NCBI RefSeq assembly: GCF_030315915.2 | Contig: NZ_CP135990.1 | Coordinates: 434,001 to 498,000 of the forward strand | DNA length: 64,000 nucleotides | Direction of reading: 5' to 3' | Source of the DNA: Providencia zhijiangensis | GTDB lineage: Bacteria; Pseudomonadota; Gammaproteobacteria; Enterobacterales; Enterobacteriaceae | Part shown: piece after piece, positions 25,508-33,909 of the stretch | How positions within the stretch are numbered: the first letter of the stretch is position 1 | Layout: the number at the start of each line of letters is the position of its first letter | Notes under the pieces: model-generated | What the model was told of the DNA's origin: nothing | The model's database searches: none | Seen by the model: the letters and a program-made list of their open reading frames with translations, nothing else | Made by a program: the position numbers and the translations under genes

Positions 25508-27052
25508 ATGGCTCAATCTTTAATGACTTCTAAACCGTTAATGACTTCTCAACCGCTAATGGCTTTGCAGCCGATCAAAATCGCCATCCTCGCGATGGGC
25601 GGTGAAGGTGGTGGCGTTCTCGCCGATTGGATTGTCAATCTTGGCGAAGATAACGGTTATTTTGCGCAAACCACTTCTGTTCCAGGCGTGGCGCAGCGTA
25701 CTGGGGCAACAATTTATTATGTTGAATTATTCCCTGGTGCTGATAACCCGAAAACTCCTTCACCTGTTTTAGCGTTAATGCCCATGCCGGGTGATGTGGA
25801 TGTGGTGTTGGCTTCAGAGCTGATGGAAGCAGGCCGCGCTGTACAACGTGGTTTTGTGACTGCGGAGCGTACCACGCTGATTAGTTCGACCCATCGGGTT
25901 TATTCCATCGCAGAAAAATCGGCTATGGGGGATGGGCGAGTGGATAGCCAAGCGTTGATCCGCCATGCGGGGCAAGCCGCCCGTCAGTTTGTACATTTTG
26001 ATATGGCGCAAGCGGCGCAAGAGAGTGGCAGCGTGATCAGCGCCGTATTGTTCGGTGCACTGTTTGGTTCGGGGGTACTGCCCTTTAGCCGTGAACAATT
26101 TGAAGAAACCATCGTTCGTGGTGGCGTTGGCGTGAAACCGAGCTTGCGGGCATTTGCATTGGGTGCTGAAAAAGCGGCTCAGCCTGAAGAAGCTTATCAA
26201 GCAGAATCTGCAAAATTGGTAGAAAAAACGCCAAAAAACAAGCATGTAGCTGCTCTCCTTTCTCGGATTGAAAGTCAGTTTCCTGACCATGTTCACTACC
26301 TTGCGACCGAAGGTGTTCGTCGGCTGGTTGATTATCAAGACCCTGCGTATGCCGAAACGTATCTCAACCGATTACAAGGGCTGTTTGCGCAAAAAGGCGG
26401 TGATGACCCGCGTTTACAACGTGCGCTAGTGCGCCACTTAGCGCTGTGGATGTCTTATGAAGACACCATTCGCGTTGCGGACTTAAAAATTCGCGATAGC
26501 CGCTTTGCCCGAGTACGCAGTGAAGTCCAAGCGAAAGATAACCAATTGCTCGACATCAATGAATTTATGCATCCAAGAATCGAAGAGATTTGCGAAACGC
26601 TTCCCAAAAGTTTAGGCAACTGGTTGATGAAACCACATTGGGTACACAAAGCCGTTCGCAAATTGACGCAAAGGGGACGAACAATCACTACCAGTTCCTT
26701 GTGGGGATTCTTACAGTTATACGTGCTAGCCGCATGGCGCAGAGGGCGTCGCTCAACGCTGCGTTATCAGCTTGAAAATAATCGCATTGAAAAATGGCTA
26801 GCCACCGTCGTGCAAGCCGCAAAAAGTAACCCTGCTTTGGCAACCGAAATTGCGCAATGTCAGAGAGTGGTGAAGGGGTATAGCGACACCCATGCTCGTG
26901 GATTGCGCAATTTCCAAGTTTTGATGGAGATTGTTGAACGTCATGGTAGCCAGCTAGCACCGATTAATTTACGTGAATTACGTGAAGCGGCGCTGGCGGA
27001 TGAACATGGTAATGAGTTGAAAAAATGCCGTCAGCGTTTGGCGATGGAATAA
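25508..27052 (+). CDS. IorB-like 2-oxoacid:ferredoxin oxidoreductase, gamma/beta subunit
   Basis: The 514-residue partner of the preceding protein. Residues 20-210 form the pyruvate/ketoisovalerate oxidoreductase gamma domain (IAILAMGGEGGGVLADWI, TTSVPGVAQRTGATIYYVE, GVLPFSREQFEETI). The C-terminal 300 residues are the basic helical extension found in long IorB proteins of aerobic proteobacteria (DUF6537-type in my memory). The N-terminus has an unusual three-fold hexapeptide repeat, LMTSKP-LMTSQP-LMALQP. It starts 8 bp after the IorA-like gene behind a GGGGGG ribosome site, so the two are clearly co-expressed and form one enzyme. Confidence 0.85.
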   Translation: MAQSLMTSKPLMTSQPLMALQPIKIAILAMGGEGGGVLADWIVNLGEDNGYFAQTTSVPGVAQRTGATIYYVELFPGADNPKTPSPVLALMPMPGDVDVVLASELMEAGRAVQRGFVTAERTTLISSTHRVYSIAEKSAMGDGRVDSQALIRHAGQAARQFVHFDMAQAAQESGSVISAVLFGALFGSGVLPFSREQFEETIVRGGVGVKPSLRAFALGAEKAAQPEEAYQAESAKLVEKTPKNKHVAALLSRIESQFPDHVHYLATEGVRRLVDYQDPAYAETYLNRLQGLFAQKGGDDPRLQRALVRHLALWMSYEDTIRVADLKIRDSRFARVRSEVQAKDNQLLDINEFMHPRIEEICETLPKSLGNWLMKPHWVHKAVRKLTQRGRTITTSSLWGFLQLYVLAAWRRGRRSTLRYQLENNRIEKWLATVVQAAKSNPALATEIAQCQRVVKGYSDTHARGLRNFQVLMEIVERHGSQLAPINLRELREAALADEHGNELKKCRQRLAME

Positions 27053-27062
27053 GGATAGCATC

Positions 27063-27485
27063 ATGAGTTTACTGACATTTTCTCGAAACCATCGGATCAA
27101 TTTTTCAGAGTGTGATCCCGCAGGGATCGTGTTTTACCCGCAATACTTCGTGATGTTTAACAACCTCATTGAGCGTTGGTTTGATGAACTACTCCCTGAA
27201 GGATTTGCGGGGTACATCCTCGATCAGCGCTTTGGTTTGCCCACGGTGCATTTAGAGGCGGATTTTAAAGCGATTAGCCGTATGGGAGATGATGTTCAGC
27301 TTGAGCTGCATGTCGAACGCATAGGCGGTAAATCACTGACTTTACGTCAACGCTGTATCAGCCTTGATGGCGAGTTGCGCATGGAAGTGACGCAAACTTA
27401 TGTCACTACATCACTGATTACGCATCAGGCTATTCCAATTCCTGAAGCACTGTATAGCGCCTTAACCCAGCAGCAACCGGTGTAA
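27063..27485 (+). CDS. Hotdog-fold acyl-CoA thioesterase (4-HBT family)
   Basis: The 140-residue product has the 4-hydroxybenzoyl-CoA thioesterase opening FSECDPAGIVFYPQYFVMFNNLIERWFDEL, with the catalytic Asp in the CDPAGIV segment. It is the usual family length. It would hydrolyse the hydroxylated aryl-CoA made by the next gene's product, releasing 5-hydroxyanthranilate (or gentisate). AAGGA precedes the ATG, and it sits 10 bp after the IorB-like gene. Confidence 0.85.
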   Translation: MSLLTFSRNHRINFSECDPAGIVFYPQYFVMFNNLIERWFDELLPEGFAGYILDQRFGLPTVHLEADFKAISRMGDDVQLELHVERIGGKSLTLRQRCISLDGELRMEVTQTYVTTSLITHQAIPIPEALYSALTQQQPV

Positions 27486-27513
27486 TGGCACAACGTAATA
27501 AAGGAGAAACTCC

Positions 27514-29829
27514 ATGAATATCGTTTGTATCGGCGGCGGTCCCGCAGGGCTTTATTTCGGGTTGCTGATGAAACTACAAAACCCAAGTAACCGTGTGGTG
27601 GTGGTTGAACGTAACCGCCCTTATGACACCTTTGGTTGGGGCGTAGTATTTTCTGATGCCACATTAAGTAATTTGCGCAGAGCAGATCCAGTCTCAGCAG
27701 AAACGATCAGTGCTGAATTTAGCCATTGGGATGATATCGACATTCACTTTAAAGGCAGCTGTAATCGCAGCGGTGGGCATGGGTTTATCGGCATTGGGCG
27801 TAAAAAGCTTCTCAATATCTTGCAAGATCGCTGCCTTGAAGTGGGTGTGGAGTTGGTATTTGAAACCCAAGTGGCGGATGACCAAGAAATTGCACGTCAA
27901 TATGATGCGGATCTGGTGATTGCATCTGACGGGATCAACAGCGCAGTCCGTACTCGCTATGAAAAAATCTTCAAACCCGATATTGATCAACGCCGTTGCC
28001 GTTTTGTTTGGCTAGGAACGAAAAAGATTTTCGACGCATTTACCTTCTTGTTCGCGGAAAATGAACACGGTTGGTTCCAAGTTCACGCTTATCAATTCCA
28101 AGAAGGCTTATCCACATTTATCGTAGAAACCACCGAAGAAACTTGGTTGAAAGCGGGTATTGACCAAATGTCCCAAGAAGATGGAATTGCCTACTGTGAG
28201 AAGCTGTTCGCCCCGTGGCTGGATGGTGAAAAACTGATTGCCAATGCAGCGCACTTACGTGGTGCCGCGATTTGGATCCGCTTCCCTCGCGTGATCTGTG
28301 ATAACTGGGTGCACTGGACTCAGCCAACAAGCAGCAAGGAAGTTCCTATAGTGCTGATGGGGGATGCAGCTCATACCGCTCACTTCTCTATTGGTTCAGG
28401 AACAAAACTGGCTCTGGAAGATGCGATTGAGCTGTGCGAAAGCTTGAAAGCGACTCAAGGAGATTTGCGCAAAGGACTTGAGCACTACCAAAAAGTTCGC
28501 AGTGTCGAAGTGCTGAAAATCCAGAATGCGGCGCGTAACTCAACCGAGTGGTTTGAAAACGTGCAGCGGTATGAAAACCTCGATCCTGAGCAGTTTGCTT
28601 ACTCTTTATTAACCCGTTCTCAGCGCATTTCTCATGAAAATTTACGTGTGCGTGATAGTAACTGGTTAACCCATTATGAAAACTGGTTTGCCGAAAAATC
28701 GGGTTTACCAACGCAGGTAGCTAATCAAAAAGTCGCTCCAATGTTGACGCCATTTCGCTTGCGTAATGTGGAACTGAAAAACCGTGTGATAGCGTCTCCA
28801 ACGTTGCTGTATTGCGCAACGGATGGGTTAGTCAGTGATTTCCATCTGGTACATATCGGTAGTCGCGCATTAGGTGGGGCTAGCCTGATTATGACGGAAA
28901 TGACGGCGATTTCTCCTGAAGCACGAGTCACGACAGGCTGCCCAGGAATTTGGAATGATGCGCAAGTGGCGGCATGGAAAAATGTAACGCAATTTGTACA
29001 CCAAAAAACGGATGCGAAAATTGGGATCCAACTAGGACATGCTGGGCGTCGTGGTTCAACACAGCGCGGCTGGGAGCAAGAAAACCACCCAATGAAACAA
29101 GGTAATTGGCCATTAGTTTCCGCATCACCATTACCTTATTTACCTTCAATTTCACAGACACCCACTGAGCTAACCGAAGCCCAAATGGCGACGATTATCG
29201 ATCAGTTTGTGGCGGCAGCAAAACGCGCGGATCAAGCCGGTTTTGATTGGTTAGAGTTGCAAGCTGGGCATGGTTATCTGCTATCAAGCTTTATTTCTCC
29301 GTTAACTAACCAGCGTACCGATGGGTTTGGTGGGTCGTTAGAAAATCGTCTGCGTTTCCCGCTAGCGGTAGTGAGCGCGGTCAGAAAAGTATGGTCTGAC
29401 GATAAGCCACTGTCTGTGCGTATCTCTGCGACAGATTGGGTTGAAGGCGGCACAACAGTCGATGAGGCGGTATTAATTGGTCAGGCGCTTTATCAAGCTG
29501 GCGCGGATATTATCGACTGCTCATCGGGTGAAGTTTCTCCTCTTCAGCAGCCAGTTTATGGGCGTATGTATCAAACCCCAATGGCGGATCGTATTCGCAA
29601 CGAAGGATCGGTGCCGGTAATTGCCGTCGGAGCGATCACTGATGCGGATCAAGTGAATAGCATTATCGCGGCAGGGCGAGCAGATCTTTGTGCGCTTTCT
29701 CGACCACTCCTTGCCGACCCTGCTTGGTTACTCCATGAGTGTGCTCGCTTTGGGTGGAATTCAGTCACGTGGCCAGCGCCTTATGAGTATGGTCGCCAAC
29801 AATTAATCCAACAATCGAAAAGCCGTTAA
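27514..29829 (+). CDS. Bifunctional aryl-CoA 5-hydroxylase / OYE-type oxidoreductase
   Basis: A 771-residue fusion. The N-terminal part is a class A flavoprotein monooxygenase: IGGGPAGLYFGLL at residue 5, a DG-like motif in VIASDGINSAVRTRY and GDAAHTAHFSIGSGTKLALED near residue 282. From about residue 405 an Old Yellow Enzyme domain begins (MLTPFRLRNVELKNRVIASPT) with HAGRRG near 508 and the LQAGHGYLLSSFISPLTNQRTD segment. This is the layout of 2-aminobenzoyl-CoA monooxygenase/reductase and of salicylyl-CoA 5-hydroxylase. Acting on anthraniloyl-CoA it would give 5-hydroxyanthraniloyl-CoA. No aryl-CoA ligase gene is present, which favours CoA loading by the IorAB-like enzyme. Confidence 0.88.
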   Translation: MNIVCIGGGPAGLYFGLLMKLQNPSNRVVVVERNRPYDTFGWGVVFSDATLSNLRRADPVSAETISAEFSHWDDIDIHFKGSCNRSGGHGFIGIGRKKLLNILQDRCLEVGVELVFETQVADDQEIARQYDADLVIASDGINSAVRTRYEKIFKPDIDQRRCRFVWLGTKKIFDAFTFLFAENEHGWFQVHAYQFQEGLSTFIVETTEETWLKAGIDQMSQEDGIAYCEKLFAPWLDGEKLIANAAHLRGAAIWIRFPRVICDNWVHWTQPTSSKEVPIVLMGDAAHTAHFSIGSGTKLALEDAIELCESLKATQGDLRKGLEHYQKVRSVEVLKIQNAARNSTEWFENVQRYENLDPEQFAYSLLTRSQRISHENLRVRDSNWLTHYENWFAEKSGLPTQVANQKVAPMLTPFRLRNVELKNRVIASPTLLYCATDGLVSDFHLVHIGSRALGGASLIMTEMTAISPEARVTTGCPGIWNDAQVAAWKNVTQFVHQKTDAKIGIQLGHAGRRGSTQRGWEQENHPMKQGNWPLVSASPLPYLPSISQTPTELTEAQMATIIDQFVAAAKRADQAGFDWLELQAGHGYLLSSFISPLTNQRTDGFGGSLENRLRFPLAVVSAVRKVWSDDKPLSVRISATDWVEGGTTVDEAVLIGQALYQAGADIIDCSSGEVSPLQQPVYGRMYQTPMADRIRNEGSVPVIAVGAITDADQVNSIIAAGRADLCALSRPLLADPAWLLHECARFGWNSVTWPAPYEYGRQQLIQQSKSR

Positions 29830-29857
29830 TGGCGCAAATGCGAGAGGAGGAAACACC

Positions 29858-31000
29858 ATGACAGCCCACTCCCATGAAATTCAGTCCCATGACCAATACA
29901 GAGAAAATGTCGCAGGACGCGCAGATGTGGAAGATACACCAGAGTTGTTGGCGTATTACAAGCAGTTAGATGAACTCAAAACAGGTGCATTGTGGACGGT
30001 TGCCAACAAAATTGAGCCGTGGCAGCCAAAATCTCAATCTGTACCTGTGCTATGGCGTTACCAAGATTTACGAGAACACGTTCTGCGTTCGGTAGATTTA
30101 GTCACACCAGAAAAGGCTGGACGTCGTGTGGTCTACTTGAATAACCCCGGTCGCCAAGATGTTGCTGCGGCAGTGGGTTGGTTGTATTCCGGTCTACAAG
30201 TGATGCATCCGGGGGAAGCCGCTTCGGCTCATGCACATTCATCATCAGCATTGCGTTTCATCATGGAAGGGCGTGGCGCCTACACCATTGTGGAAGGGCA
30301 AAAAATGATTTTAGAAGCCAATGACTTTGTGCTGACACCAAATGGTACTTGGCATGAGCACGGCGTGGAAGCTGATGGACTGCCATGCATTTGGCAAGAT
30401 GGATTAGATATTCCTTTAGTTAATGCGATGGAAGCGGGCTTTTATAAAGTGCATCCAGATTTGCATCAGGCACAGACTCGCCCAATTGATTATCCCGTTG
30501 GAATGTGGGGAGCAACCGCATTACGCCCGCACCATGTGGGATGGGATAAGCCTTATTCGCCTCTGTTTAAATATCAATGGGGGCCGACTTATGAAGCCTT
30601 ACAGCGAGCAGTAAAAGTAACGGATGGCTCACCGTTCGATGACGTGTTAATGAATTATACCAATCCATTAACAGGAGGCCCTGTCATGCCAACGATTGGG
30701 GCTAGTATGCAGTTATTACGCCCTGGGTTTGTCGGTAAAGCGCATCGTCATACGGGTAGTTTTATTTACCAAGTGGCGAAAGGAAAAGGGTATTCGATTA
30801 TTAATGGGCAGCGCTTTGACTGGCAAGAGAGAGATATTTTCTGTGTGCCATCATGGATGTTCCACGAACATGTGAATACATCCCAGAGCGAAGATGCGTG
30901 CCTGTTCTGTTTTAACGACTTGCCAGTGATGCACTCCCTTGGTCTCTATTATGAAGAGGCGCTTGTGGACAATGACGGGCACCAAAAAGTGATTAGCTAA
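29858..31000 (+). CDS. Bicupin ring-cleavage dioxygenase, gentisate 1,2-dioxygenase family
   Basis: The 380-residue protein has two cupin domains. The first holds the likely Fe(II) ligands in HAHSSSALRFIMEG (near residue 124) and WHEHG (near 164); the second has AHRHTGSFIYQVAKG (near 295) and MFHEH (near 335). Gentisate, salicylate and aminosalicylate dioxygenases of this family cut between the carboxyl-bearing carbon and its OH- or NH2-bearing neighbour. With 5-hydroxyanthranilate the cut carbon carries nitrogen, so the product would be an amide. GAGGAGG sits before the start. Gentisate itself remains possible. Confidence 0.85.
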   Translation: MTAHSHEIQSHDQYRENVAGRADVEDTPELLAYYKQLDELKTGALWTVANKIEPWQPKSQSVPVLWRYQDLREHVLRSVDLVTPEKAGRRVVYLNNPGRQDVAAAVGWLYSGLQVMHPGEAASAHAHSSSALRFIMEGRGAYTIVEGQKMILEANDFVLTPNGTWHEHGVEADGLPCIWQDGLDIPLVNAMEAGFYKVHPDLHQAQTRPIDYPVGMWGATALRPHHVGWDKPYSPLFKYQWGPTYEALQRAVKVTDGSPFDDVLMNYTNPLTGGPVMPTIGASMQLLRPGFVGKAHRHTGSFIYQVAKGKGYSIINGQRFDWQERDIFCVPSWMFHEHVNTSQSEDACLFCFNDLPVMHSLGLYYEEALVDNDGHQKVIS

Positions 31001-31075
31001 GTTTTTATTCTAACTATTTATTTTTTTAGCTATTTATTCCGATTATTGATTTTAATTATTTACGTGAAGATTTCA

Positions 31076-31095
31076 GTTAGGTCTTAAGACCTGAC
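31076..31095. promoter_or_regulatory. Palindrome between dioxygenase and FAH genes
   Basis: GTTAGGTCTTAAGACCTGAC is a 20-bp palindrome with one mismatched pair and a perfect 14-bp core. It lies in the only long gap (110 bp) of the lower operon, just ahead of the AAGGAG ribosome site at 31099. It may be an operator for an internal promoter or an RNA hairpin tuning expression. Confidence 0.45.
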
Positions 31096-31110
31096 TCAAG
31101 GAGAAAAATT

Positions 31111-32022
31111 ATGCGTCTTATTACTTACCGTTCAGATGTTACCGCAGCAGCACGTTTAGGGGCGATTGTTAACGAGCAAGTCGTGGATTTAGCGAGATTA
31201 GCGGAAGAGAACGGCCAATATCTCCCTGATAATATGCTGGATTTTATTGATTTAGGCCCTCAAGGGATCCGTGCAGGTACTGAATTATTAAATGCACATA
31301 AAGGCCAATTTCCTGCGGGAACGGCATGGCCAGTACAGAACGTAAAAATTCTAGCGCCAATTCCACGTCCAAGAAAAAACATTTTTGGGATCGGCTTGAA
31401 CTATGTTGAACACGTTGCGGAATCAAGCCGTACGCTGGACACTTCTAAAGAGCTACCAAAAGAGCCAGTTATCTTTTCTAAACCGCCAACAACGGTGATT
31501 GGCCCAGGTGATGCGATTGAGCACAACGGTAAAATCACTCAGCAGCTGGATTGGGAAGTGGAATTGGCGGTGATTATGGGGACGCGTGCTAAAGGGGTCT
31601 CTGAAGTAGACGCTCTGAATTATGTGTTCGGTTATAGCTTAATGATTGATATGAGTGCGCGTGATTGCCGTCGTGCGGGTCAATGGATCTACTCAAAAGG
31701 TCAGGATACTTACGCACCATTTGGCCCGTGCATCGTAACGGCTGATGAAATTCCTGATCCTCACTCACTGAATCTGAGTTTGAAAGTTAACGGTGTAACC
31801 AAGCAAGACTCCAATACTCGCCACATGCTGTTTAACGTGAATGCGTTAATTGCTGATATCAGCAAAGGCATTACCTTAGAGCCGGGGGATATTATCGCAA
31901 CGGGTACTCCTGAAGGGGTTGGTGCGGGTCGTTCTCCACAAGAGTGGGTATGGCCGGGTGATGTGATTGAAGCGTATGTCGAAAAAATCGGTGAATTACG
32001 CCATCCAGTGGTTGCGGTATAA
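31111..32022 (+). CDS. Fumarylacetoacetate hydrolase family C-C hydrolase
   Basis: A 303-residue FAH-fold enzyme. The core runs PRPRKNIFGIGLNYVEHVAES, the metal-binding acid appears in QLDWEVELAVIMG (near residue 148), and IATGTPEGVGAGRSP is the family C-terminal signature. Members include fumarylpyruvate and maleylpyruvate hydrolases, which split the gentisate ring-cleavage product. Here it would cut maleamoylpyruvate (or maleylpyruvate) to pyruvate plus maleamate (or maleate). No maleylpyruvate isomerase is present, so direct hydrolysis of the cis form is expected, which agrees with the maleate isomerase encoded two genes on. Confidence 0.85.
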   Translation: MRLITYRSDVTAAARLGAIVNEQVVDLARLAEENGQYLPDNMLDFIDLGPQGIRAGTELLNAHKGQFPAGTAWPVQNVKILAPIPRPRKNIFGIGLNYVEHVAESSRTLDTSKELPKEPVIFSKPPTTVIGPGDAIEHNGKITQQLDWEVELAVIMGTRAKGVSEVDALNYVFGYSLMIDMSARDCRRAGQWIYSKGQDTYAPFGPCIVTADEIPDPHSLNLSLKVNGVTKQDSNTRHMLFNVNALIADISKGITLEPGDIIATGTPEGVGAGRSPQEWVWPGDVIEAYVEKIGELRHPVVAV

Positions 32023-32040
32023 CCAAAGGGGGATAGCAAC

Positions 32041-33072
32041 ATGTTGAATCTACCTCAATTTAAGGCGGCGGCAGTACAGGCCGCCCCTGTATTCCTCGAT
32101 ACTGATGCGACAGTTGATAAAGTGTGTCGGTTGATTGAAGAAGCGGCTGATAATGGTGCCAAATTAGTGGCATTTCCTGAAGTGTTTGTCTCTGGCTACC
32201 CGTATTGGAGCTGGGTGATGAACCCAATTGATGGCAGCCCTTGGTTTGAAAAACTGTGCAAATCTGCCATTGAAGTTCCGGGGCCTGAAATTAAACGAAT
32301 CGTCCAAGCCGCTGCTCGTCACCATATCAACGTGGTGGTGGGTGTGAATGAGCGTAATCCGAACGGGATTGCCACGCTATACAACACTTTAGTAACGATT
32401 TCTGATGAAGGTAAAATTTTAGGGCGTCACCGTAAATTAGTCCCAACGTGGGCGGAAAAATTGACGTGGGCAAATGGGGATGCCTCCTCGCTGAAAGTTC
32501 ACCAAACCAGTATTGGGCCTTTAGGGGCGCTGGCATGTGGCGAAAATACCAATACGTTGGCGCGCTTCTCGTTATTGGCTCAAGGCGAATTGGTTCATAT
32601 TGCCAGTTATATTGCATTGCCAGTGGCACCAAAAGATTATGACATGGCGGATGCGATTCGTTTACGTGCTTCAGCTCACTGCTTTGAAGGTAAAGTGTTT
32701 ACCATCATTTCGTGTTCAACAGTTTCTGAAGAGATAGTTGAAGCTATGGCTGCGTCGCATCCCGAATCCCGTGAGTTGCTCGCGCGTCAAAATAGCGCGT
32801 TTTCCGGCATTATCGGCCCCGATGGTCGAGTGATTGGGGAACCATTGATTGATAAAGAAGGCATTGTATACGCTGAAATTGATTTGAATCGCTGTATTCA
32901 ACCTCGCCAAATGCATGATATTACAGGACACTATAATCGCTTTGATATCTTTGACTTACAGGTCAATAGACGCCCATTAACGGCAGCTCGTTTCCATCAT
33001 AGTGGACAAGATGTTGATGAACTTAATCAGTTTGCTGAATCGGATGACTCTTCAGTGGAGAAAGGACTATGA
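32041..33072 (+). CDS. Nitrilase-superfamily hydrolase, candidate maleamate amidase
   Basis: The 343-residue enzyme has the catalytic triad of the superfamily: Glu47 in FPEVFVSGYPYW, Lys132 in RHRKLVPTWAEKLTW and Cys166 in LACGENTNTLARF. By sequence it is a nitrilase-branch member (EC 3.5.5 type), so a nitrile such as indoleacetonitrile is a formal possibility. No nitrile arises in the pathway, but an amide does if 5-hydroxyanthranilate is cleaved, so I propose release of ammonia from maleamate. The gene overlaps the next by 4 bp (ATGA), tying it tightly to maleate isomerase. Confidence 0.82.
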   Translation: MLNLPQFKAAAVQAAPVFLDTDATVDKVCRLIEEAADNGAKLVAFPEVFVSGYPYWSWVMNPIDGSPWFEKLCKSAIEVPGPEIKRIVQAAARHHINVVVGVNERNPNGIATLYNTLVTISDEGKILGRHRKLVPTWAEKLTWANGDASSLKVHQTSIGPLGALACGENTNTLARFSLLAQGELVHIASYIALPVAPKDYDMADAIRLRASAHCFEGKVFTIISCSTVSEEIVEAMAASHPESRELLARQNSAFSGIIGPDGRVIGEPLIDKEGIVYAEIDLNRCIQPRQMHDITGHYNRFDIFDLQVNRRPLTAARFHHSGQDVDELNQFAESDDSSVEKGL

Positions 33073-33824
33073 GCTTAGCACGTACATTTCGTATTGGTCA
33101 GATTGTGCCTTCATCAAATACCACGATGGAAACTGAAATTCCGGCCATATTGCGCGCCCGTGAAGCGATGTTTGCCGAGCGTTTTACGTTCCACTCTAGC
33201 CGTATGCGTATGCAGAAAGTCACCAAAGATGAATTAGCAAAGATGGATTCAGACAGTGACCGTTGTGCCATTGAGCTTTCAGATGCCGATGTTGATGTAT
33301 TAGGGTATGCCTGCTTGGTTGCTATTATGAGCATGGGGAAGGGCTACCATCGTGTTTCGCAAAAACGCCTTCATCAGTGCACTATCGATAACGGGCATCC
33401 AGCACCAGTAGTCACCAGTGCAGGCGCATTAGTCGAAGGGTTACATGCCATTGGCGCAAAAAAAGTGTCGATTTTGACGCCGTACATGAAGCCATTAACG
33501 CAAATGGTCATCGACTATATTGAACATGAAGGTATTGAAGTGGTGGATAGCATTTCGTTGGAGATCCCTGACAACCTCGAAGTGGGCAGACAAAACCCAT
33601 TAGCGCCAGTGGAAATCACCAAAAAGCTGAACACCAATGTGGATGCGATTGTGGCATCGGCTTGTGTGCAAATGCCATCATTACCATCGATTCAACTGAT
33701 TGAAAATAGGGTGGGTTTACCAGTGTTGTCATCGTCTGTGGCAACAACCTACATGATGCTAAAAAAATTGGGGCTAGATACGCGAGTGGATGGTTTTGGT
33801 TCGCTACTTAGCGGAAGATTTTAG
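33069..33824 (+). CDS. Maleate cis-trans isomerase (NicE-like)
   Basis: The 251-residue Asp/Glu-racemase-fold protein closely resembles NicE of nicotinate degradation as I remember it: FRIGQIVPSSNTTMETEIPA, RFTFHSSRMRMQKVTKDEL and GYACLVAIMSMGKGYH. The two catalytic cysteines are Cys82 and Cys199 (SACVQM), at the expected places. It converts maleate to fumarate for the TCA cycle. In nicotinate catabolism this enzyme acts right after maleamate amidase, so the paired, overlapping nitrilase-type hydrolase upstream fits the same two-step logic. Confidence 0.92.
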   Translation: MSLARTFRIGQIVPSSNTTMETEIPAILRAREAMFAERFTFHSSRMRMQKVTKDELAKMDSDSDRCAIELSDADVDVLGYACLVAIMSMGKGYHRVSQKRLHQCTIDNGHPAPVVTSAGALVEGLHAIGAKKVSILTPYMKPLTQMVIDYIEHEGIEVVDSISLEIPDNLEVGRQNPLAPVEITKKLNTNVDAIVASACVQMPSLPSIQLIENRVGLPVLSSSVATTYMMLKKLGLDTRVDGFGSLLSGRF

Positions 33825-33909
33825 TTAAATTATGTTAAGAGTTCGGTTTCCTTCTGCTACTCTGCTAGCTTCTAATGTCATAAAACCAGAAGCGAGAAAA
33901 GAGGAATTG

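Noticed and set aside
33832-33909. Longer MarR protein starting at 33832
   Set aside because: No ribosome site precedes that ATG, and the added 26 residues do not look like a MarR N-terminus.
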